The notes beneath the pieces are model-generated. The model had not been told where the DNA came from. It was given only the letters and a program-made list of their open reading frames with translations, and made no database searches. Shown piece after piece: positions 58,192 through 64,000 of a DNA stretch of 64,000 bases. The position numbers and the translations under genes were made by a program. Source of the DNA: Siphonodentalium dalli. Taxonomy: Eukaryota; Mollusca; Scaphopoda; Gadilida; Siphonodentaliidae. Positions within the stretch are counted from its first letter, which is position 1; every line of letters starts with the position of its first letter. The stretch covers positions 160,452,875 to 160,516,874 of the forward strand of contig CP136062.1 of assembly GCA_032622095.1 (NCBI GenBank). The letters are read 5' to 3'.

Positions 58192-58655
58192 CCCCCCCCC
58201 CTTTTTTTCGGTACGCAGGATTCAGGGTGTTTTGATGCCGTACGCGGGATTCATACCCCCGAATTAACGGTATTCGGGTTCAAGCTAAACATCTTGGATG
58301 CAGGTTTTGATGGCGCAAAGTAATATTTTGTGATATTTATCTGTATGAATGAGTGGGTAGAATAGCTTCTTGGCCATATTTGACCACCATGCCATGATAA
58401 AGTATAATCGTATCATAACGGCCTCATAACGCGACCGGCATCATAATGTGTCTATGTAACTTCTGCTTGTAGCTGTCTGATATTAATACAGTCAATTTGT
58501 ATGTCATTTATCGCATATTATTTCTTAACATGTATTCAGGATTCACCCCCCAAAATTAACTGGTATTCAGGATTCACCCCCCCCCCCCCCAAATTAACTG
58601 GTATTCAGGATTCACCCCCCAAAATTAACTGGTATATTCAGGATTCAGGGGGAGG
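58192..58655. repeat. C-rich short tandem repeats
   Basis: ATTCAGGATTCACCCCCC followed by AAATTAACTGGT recurs at 58534, 58565, 58603 and 58636 (31-38 bp). A related pair with GATTCATACCCCC and GAATTAACGGTATTC lies at 58245-58275. C-runs lie at 58192-58201 and 58577-58590. Confidence 0.85.
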
Positions 58656-58735
58656 GGGTGATACCCGCATGCATGTCCATGTAACTTTAACGTCTTACAC
58701 TATATATATACAATAAAAATGCAGTTTAAAGGGGT

Positions 58736-59318
58736 ACTGTACGCCATTTCCAATAAATTTCCGATGATAACAACGATCTATTATCGATAATATATAGAAA
58801 CATAAGTAATTTGAGTCGAAGATGTATTCTGTAAACGCTCAGGTTAATAGGCTATCTTAAAATTTAATAATTTAAAAGTTAATAATTTAATATAAATTGA
58901 ATTTATGGCTGGAGCCATAAAATGGCGTAAATTAAAATTACGAATTACCGTGTACCAGACGTAATCAAATTATAATTGAGGGATACTGGATTAGTAAACC
59001 CATTGCACACACGATCGGTTGAAACATTATGCTGATACGGGGAGACAACCCAAGCCACTCACTGACTAGTGACGATAAATGAGTATATGGGACTAGTATG
59101 CATATATAATATAACTTTTATTTGATACATTTGGTGGAAAAATGTACAAAAATTACTCGACAACGACAATTTGTATTTTTGCATTCCGGTAAATTTGTCA
59201 TCCGTAACACTACTTCGTACTCAACAGACTTTCAAATAATGGAAAATTTGTTACCTTATTCTCCGACTCGGAGACTATAGAAACCAACAACAACATTTGG
59301 CGTACAGTATCCCTTTAA
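58736..59318 (-). mobile_element. TTAA-flanked MITE (AGGGGTACTGTACG family), 583 bp, copy 2
   Basis: Starts TTAAAGGGGTACTGTACGCC and ends GGCGTACAGTATCCCTTTAA. It is the near-identical inverse of 49214-49797. Confidence 0.95.
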
Positions 59319-59324
59319 GCTTTC

Positions 59325-59940
59325 ATGCATGGGGACATATAATATGTCGCGATCTATTAACAATTGAGAGTATTACCGGTGGCCTAATATTACGCAAAGT
59401 ATTATGTCAATAATTTGATAATCTTCTGCGAAAACCCCAACTAAAATGTGGCCCATGCATACTATATGCCAATATATAGGGGGATCTGCATTTAGAAGAT
59501 TCGAAATTCCGGAGGTCATATATCCGGGTCTATACTCTATAATGAAAAGAATTACTGGTGCATTAGAAATATTACCTCAATTATTCCCAATGTGAATAAT
59601 TAATAAACTATATACTTTGGAAACCCAAATTAAAATTTGGCCCAGGCTAGTGGAGGTGCATTTGGAAATTTGAAGGAACACCATATATATAGCCACATCC
59701 CTGTTAACACGTTAAAATTCAAAGAGTGGAAATATAGTCACTTACAAAATTGTTTAAAAAAAATCAGTTACAGATGTTTTGCGTGGGTGTGAAGCCTTGG
59801 GTATGACGACATGACATTGTGTGTTGTTTTCCTGGAGACATATGTCAGATCTAATAACAATGAAGAGAATTACAGGTATTACGTCAATTATCACCAATTT
59901 ATAAACTACATGGACAACCCCCACAGGTGCGAGCCCCAGG
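59325..59940. repeat. Three diverged units of irregular spacing
   Basis: GGGGACATATAATATGTCGC, GGAGGTCATATATCCGGG and GGAGACATATGTCAGATC each precede a TCTA.TAA..ATGA.GAGAATTAC-like segment. AAACCC(C)AA(C/A)TAAAAT.TGGCCCA appears in the first two. Confidence 0.5.
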
Positions 59941-59955
59941 GTCTATACGAGAAAG

Positions 59956-60417
59956 GTGTGGTTATCATTATCTTGTAATATCATGATAATCTACAGCATC
60001 GATAAACATCATTGTTTGTATCAGTCGGCGAATGCATGGGATACAGGCGACATGCGAGAGGCGTGGCTTCAGGTGGAATTGGCGCTGAGGTCCACAATTC
60101 ACGCAAAATCGATGCATGTGATGTTGCATAATGGTCGGATCAGATCAGATCAGTCGATTACATTCATGGTTAGATTATCACCCCGTAAACATGGTATCAC
60201 GGACTCGGATTTGTTTCTCAATGTGCTCATGGAACGAGAGAAACAAACAATTGTAAATTGGAGTGGCGTCAAGAACAACGGAGCAATGGTTAAAGGCCCA
60301 CTTAACTTTCGAACCCCCAGATCACATCATATAAAATATATGCCATATTATATACCATTTGAAAGAGGAAGCACCAAAACATTGTATTTTCAACTTATTC
60401 GATGTAATAAACTGTGA
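59956..60417 (+). other. Unassigned 153-codon open frame ending inside a MITE
   Basis: An ATG-initiated frame is open for 153 codons, but the last 40 or so codons lie in the MITE that starts at 60290. The upstream part (for example REAWLQVELAL and HVMLHNGRIRSDQS) matches no family I recognise. No splice evidence or homologue is available. It is probably a chance frame; an old exon interrupted by the MITE is the alternative. Confidence 0.15.
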
Positions 60418-60782
60418 ACATTTTGTTTTTGTTGAGATGCCGACGTATGTTCTGTGCTCAAGTTTCTGCACAAAGTCTATTTTTTTCAATTGAAGTGGAA
60501 TAACTCTATATATTTAGATATAGAGTTATTCCCCTTACATTTAAAATAAACTATAGTTTGAATTCGGTTGCATTCTGGGAGCCACAACGAGCGAAGTGTT
60601 TTTATGATTTCAGCTATTTGCTATTACTCTATGAGCATCTTCTGAGACACATATGTTTCAAATGGTTATATATGAATTATAGTATTTTAATCATATTTTA
60701 TGGCATAGATTGTTATTAAAACCGTATATCAAGTCACTATAAAAAAAATAATCGGTGACTCGAAAATTAAGTGGGCCTTTAA
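60290..60782 (+). mobile_element. TTAA-flanked MITE (AGGCCCAC family), copy 2
   Basis: The ends TTAAAGGCCCACTTAA and TTAAGTGGGCCTTTAA are perfect inverses (493 bp). An internal hairpin GAATAACTCTATA/TATAGAGTTATTC lies near 60500-60535. Opposite orientation to 26236-26725. Confidence 0.92.
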
Positions 60783-62035
60783 CATAGTGTGTAAATTGTG
60801 ACTGTTTCTACCGATGAATTAGCATGCATTGAGCAGAGCTCAATATCAATGATTGAATCACATCTGGCTTGCTGATTATCGCAACATTCCATCAGAAACA
60901 CAACACGAAATGTTGGAGATGTGCTTTATGCACTCAAATTAATCGATATGTCAACAATTATATATTTAAAAGGACATGACTCGTTTGAACCTTCGAATTC
61001 GACACAGTCGTACCTACGTGTAATATTTCCGACCGAATTGGATAACATATGTCTTCAGGGCTTCAGACCTCCAGTTGCAACAACAACACAATACATCTAA
61101 TTTAACATCATTTTCTTATTTTGTATTTTGTTGAAATAATGTAGAAAACCAAATATGAGATTTAAATTAGAATATATAATTTGTTACTGAAAAATTTACA
61201 AAATAATTTTTGGTGTCCCTCTAAAACATTGAAACATATGAAATAAATGCATAACATAATAAATCAAACTCCATGCAGGGTTTACCTCCCTTGATGACTC
61301 GGTAAGACCGCTGCTACCGGCGACATTTTACCCACATTTGGTGGACTTTCGCGATAATAAGATATATACTGAGCGAACAGAGCAACATGCTGCACACAAA
61401 ATATCGAACAAAATTTGTAAAAAAAAATTGAACCTTAAGTTTGAAAAGTCCCATGCACTAAAACCGAAGAACTATAATTCAAAAAGATTTGATTCGGTTC
61501 TCCAATTATTTTATCAACACAAAAGTCTAAACGCACGTGTACGACATTGTCACAACTCGCACGGCAAGTCAAACACAAGAGTTCTAATTTGCTGCAATTT
61601 TGACGAGTAGCTTGCGAAAATCGTCAACAAAACTACCGCTCTGGTTTTCCATTCTGTCATTATGTTTTAGTGCGGGAATTGTTCTAAAAGCACATAGAAA
61701 ATTTGACTTTGGAGCGATCTGGTTTCGCAATTTTTGCTGGAAAACCCCATGCTAAATATAGAAACACAGACCTGTACCCAGTCGGTGACAGAGTCAGAAA
61801 GGAAGTATAACTGGTGCGCTCTGGTAGAGATTGATAATAAATATCAAACAAAATAGCACCTTTTGTGTACCTCTTTATATCTAGATCATGACATGAATCT
61901 CTACTCTGGCTAACGCCCGTAGAGATCATATTCCACCAGTACAAAACCTGGGAAGTTTTTGAAGTTTTTACAGGGAACCTTATCACACGGTGGGGATTCA
62001 CGTGGTTTCGAGTTGATGAGTACCACGCACTCAAA
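60783..62035. other. No gene seen
   Basis: No supported coding region. Bases 61935-61980 (CCAGTACAAAACCTGGGAAG, ACAGGGAACC) resemble 43525-43575. Confidence 0.5.
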
Positions 62036-62078
62036 ATGGCGGAGGCGACAGAAAACTCAACGAGAAACGAAGAAAAAG
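62036..62078 (+). CDS. Candidate first coding exon of an unknown plus-strand gene
   Basis: ATGGCGGAGGCG follows TCAAA, a favourable start context. The 14 codons that follow read M-A-E-A-T-E-N-S-T-R-N-E-E-K, an Ala/Glu/Asn-rich N-terminus common in nuclear or cytosolic proteins. The frame runs into a good donor, AAAG|GTAATA, with one base carried over. No next exon was identified before the window ends, and no homologue is recognised, so this remains a guess from start and splice context. The segment is duplicated about 620 bp downstream in decayed form (62656). Confidence 0.3.
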
Positions 62079-62655
62079 GTAATAAACTAGGATATGACAA
62101 ATGACATAGTATTTTGGCAGCTACGAGCATATGCTACACTATTTTTCAAACAAGCTGATACCTCATGTGTCTCCAAACTCACATTTGTTTGCTCTAACAT
62201 TCTGACCAAAAGTCGTCAGTCGGAGGATTTTCCACGATGTATTTTCTGGTGTATTCCACGAACATTTTCTAGTCGGCAATATATTGAACCCTGCTTTAAA
62301 TAAATGTATTTTTCCTTGTGAATCGTAGCTTTTTCATTAGTGGTGAGTGTATACGCAATTAAGTGATGAGTTACCACGAACTTGTTCAATGTCGATTGAA
62401 TAAATATAGGACACCAAACGAGTCAACAGGCTTACAGCGAAATTGACAAAAGGAGTTCAGCAAATTAAGTCTGAACCGTCCATATAGACAAGGTGCAGGC
62501 CTAATTTACTGGAATTTCGCTTATAAACTGAGTCGACTTAAATTACATATTCTTATGCTATTGGTGCTATTAGTGTAATGGTCGTTGACCACTATTTGGT
62601 AATGAGTGTAATGAACGTGTATGAGATGTTCTACCATATATAATAACACGAGATA

Positions 62656-62790
62656 ATGACGGAAGCGAAGAAAACACAACGAGAAACGAGGAAAAGGGCA
62701 ATCAAATATGATATGACATATTGCATAGTATTTGGCAACTACTATAGCATAATTATACTACACCATTTTTCAAACAAGCTGAATATAATT
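62656..62790 (+). pseudogene. Decayed duplicate of the 62036 segment
   Basis: ATGACGGAAGCGAAGAAAAC and CAACGAGAAACGAGGAAAAG correspond to the candidate exon. The GT donor is changed to GG/GC and the frame is altered. Similarity continues through GATATGACA, CATAGTATTTGGCA and TTTTTCAAACAAGCTGA, so a larger segment was duplicated. Confidence 0.5.
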
Positions 62791-62799
62791 CAACCAAAT

Positions 62800-64000
62800 T
62801 ACGACGCAAGTTGACCGGATTTGAATTTAATAAATGGTTTGGTATGTACTTTCAACGTTTGGAATGAAAGGAAGTGTGCATCACTTCTAATCTTATATTG
62901 AAAATACGTTGCACAAATGTGAACAAACAATTTACCATTCAATTGTTTTATATTAACCGTGTGGTCTGTTGTTCGTGTATTCAGTGGAACCATCAACTTT
63001 ACGAATGTTATACAAAGTGGGTTGCTTTTATACTATATATTAAATCATTAGTTTATTCATATATCTGTGTGAACATTTGAACGAGGACATTCGAAGGGTA
63101 GAAAATAATGGCAGCAGTCCAAACATTTCGCTTCATTGGCAACGATAGGGCGTGATTCTGTCTTTTAATTTCATAAGTTTTGGACTATGGTAAATCACAC
63201 CTCGTCGAAATGGCATTCCCAAGATACTAAATTCATAGGGGCTGTTTTAAAGTGTCCTTTGGTTGATTTGTTATCAGCTCCGTTTGTTCACGATACACTG
63301 CATGTATAAGCATCTACACGTTTCTAATTTTGAGGATTAATTGCCATGTGGACTTCTTTATTGAGGTATATATAGGCCAAAATGCCAGTGAGGTAAGTAT
63401 CATACCATTCGGGTTTCACTAAATACAGGACGCTTACCCCACTATCCTAATTATATCTCAACAAAACAGTAAACATATCACTGATGGATACATATGTATA
63501 CCCGTGTAAATATTTTATCTTGGTTATTAGCCCGTTTTTAATTTATCTCTTTGCTGCATATTCGCATATTTAGTTTTTGAGACGAACATGCATGACATTT
63601 GGAACTAATTCCCTGTTCGTTATTCCTTCTCAAAAATGTCTCTTTCGGCCGATTTGACGGTATGGATGTGTGACCCGCCCCAAATACCCCCTAGAAAGTA
63701 GAAACACCCCGATCCCCCAACCCATCACCCCCATGGGTACCACTCCGAGGCAGGGGCAAACTTCGGGCACAATTTTCAACAGTTTGAAATTTTATACCCG
63801 CCCCAAATACCACCTAGACACTTTACAGAAATTTACAGCATGGGATGCAGGCATTCTGTTATATTTCCCTCAGTGCACTACATGGTTATTATTATTTTTA
63901 ATCAGACAAAACCACCCATTTTTACTTTCAGAAATCACACATACGATACCAAAGAAATGAGAAGACAATCTGGGAGGCAAAAGGAAGGCGCCGTATCTAC
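62800..64000. other. No gene seen; short direct repeat at 63672-63815
   Basis: CCCGCCCCAAATACC followed by a CCTAGA motif occurs at 63672 and 63796. Nothing else is recognisable up to the window edge. Confidence 0.5.

Noticed and set aside
61684-62130. 148-codon minus-strand frame as a gene
   Set aside because: No recognisable domain and no splice support; it overlaps the better start/donor candidate on the opposite strand at 62036.

Overview
This window is AT-rich animal nuclear DNA with spliced genes and no operon structure. Most of it is repeats. The repeat content resembles a bivalve mollusc: interspersed elements with about 150-163 bp internal tandem units (compare the 'pearl' elements known from oysters), GTCCGTCC-rich element heads and many foldback MITEs. 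The bivalve assignment is an inference; no species is proven.

Genes. Only two genes are recognisable with confidence. At the left edge, on the plus strand, are the last three coding exons of the spliceosomal Sm protein B/B' gene (SNRPB): 656-872, 2674-2760 and 3368-3402, with all splice phases agreeing. The Sm fold lies upstream of the window. On the minus strand is a KCTD1/KCTD15-type BTB-domain gene. It has two coding exons (54717-54964 and 47494-48133) joined across a 6.6 kb intron, giving a 295-residue protein, and a 3' splice site just upstream of the start codon implies at least one further 5' untranslated exon. A weak candidate first exon lies at 62036-62078 on the plus strand.

Layout. 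1-5.8 kb: SNRPB 3' end with foldback elements in its introns and 3' flank. 6-7 kb: a ~150-bp-unit element. 7.0-17.1 kb: a large satellite-like array of ~162 bp units, carrying a clean hAT-type insertion with an 8-bp target duplication, embedded element ends, and a complete 0.84 kb copy nested in another repeat family. 17.9-23.3 kb: three more tandem-unit repeats (units about 162, 153 and 160 bp). 25-30 kb: foldback and TTAA-flanked MITEs, decayed ~160 bp-unit elements and a 240 bp triplication. 31.3-36.5 kb: a very large inverted-repeat element with ~1.3 kb arms and a minisatellite core that itself reverses orientation. 38.8-60.8 kb: the KCTD locus, heavily seeded with TTAA-flanked MITEs of several families, two of which occur as inverted pairs around KCTD coding exons. 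61-64 kb: mostly unassigned.

The most notable observation is a shared design in four element families whose sequences look unrelated: terminal repeat folded into a head hairpin, then a GTCCGTCC-like stretch, then tandem units of 150-163 bp. The second is the 5.1 kb inverted-repeat element. No transposase, reverse transcriptase, tRNA, rRNA or CRISPR was recognised.
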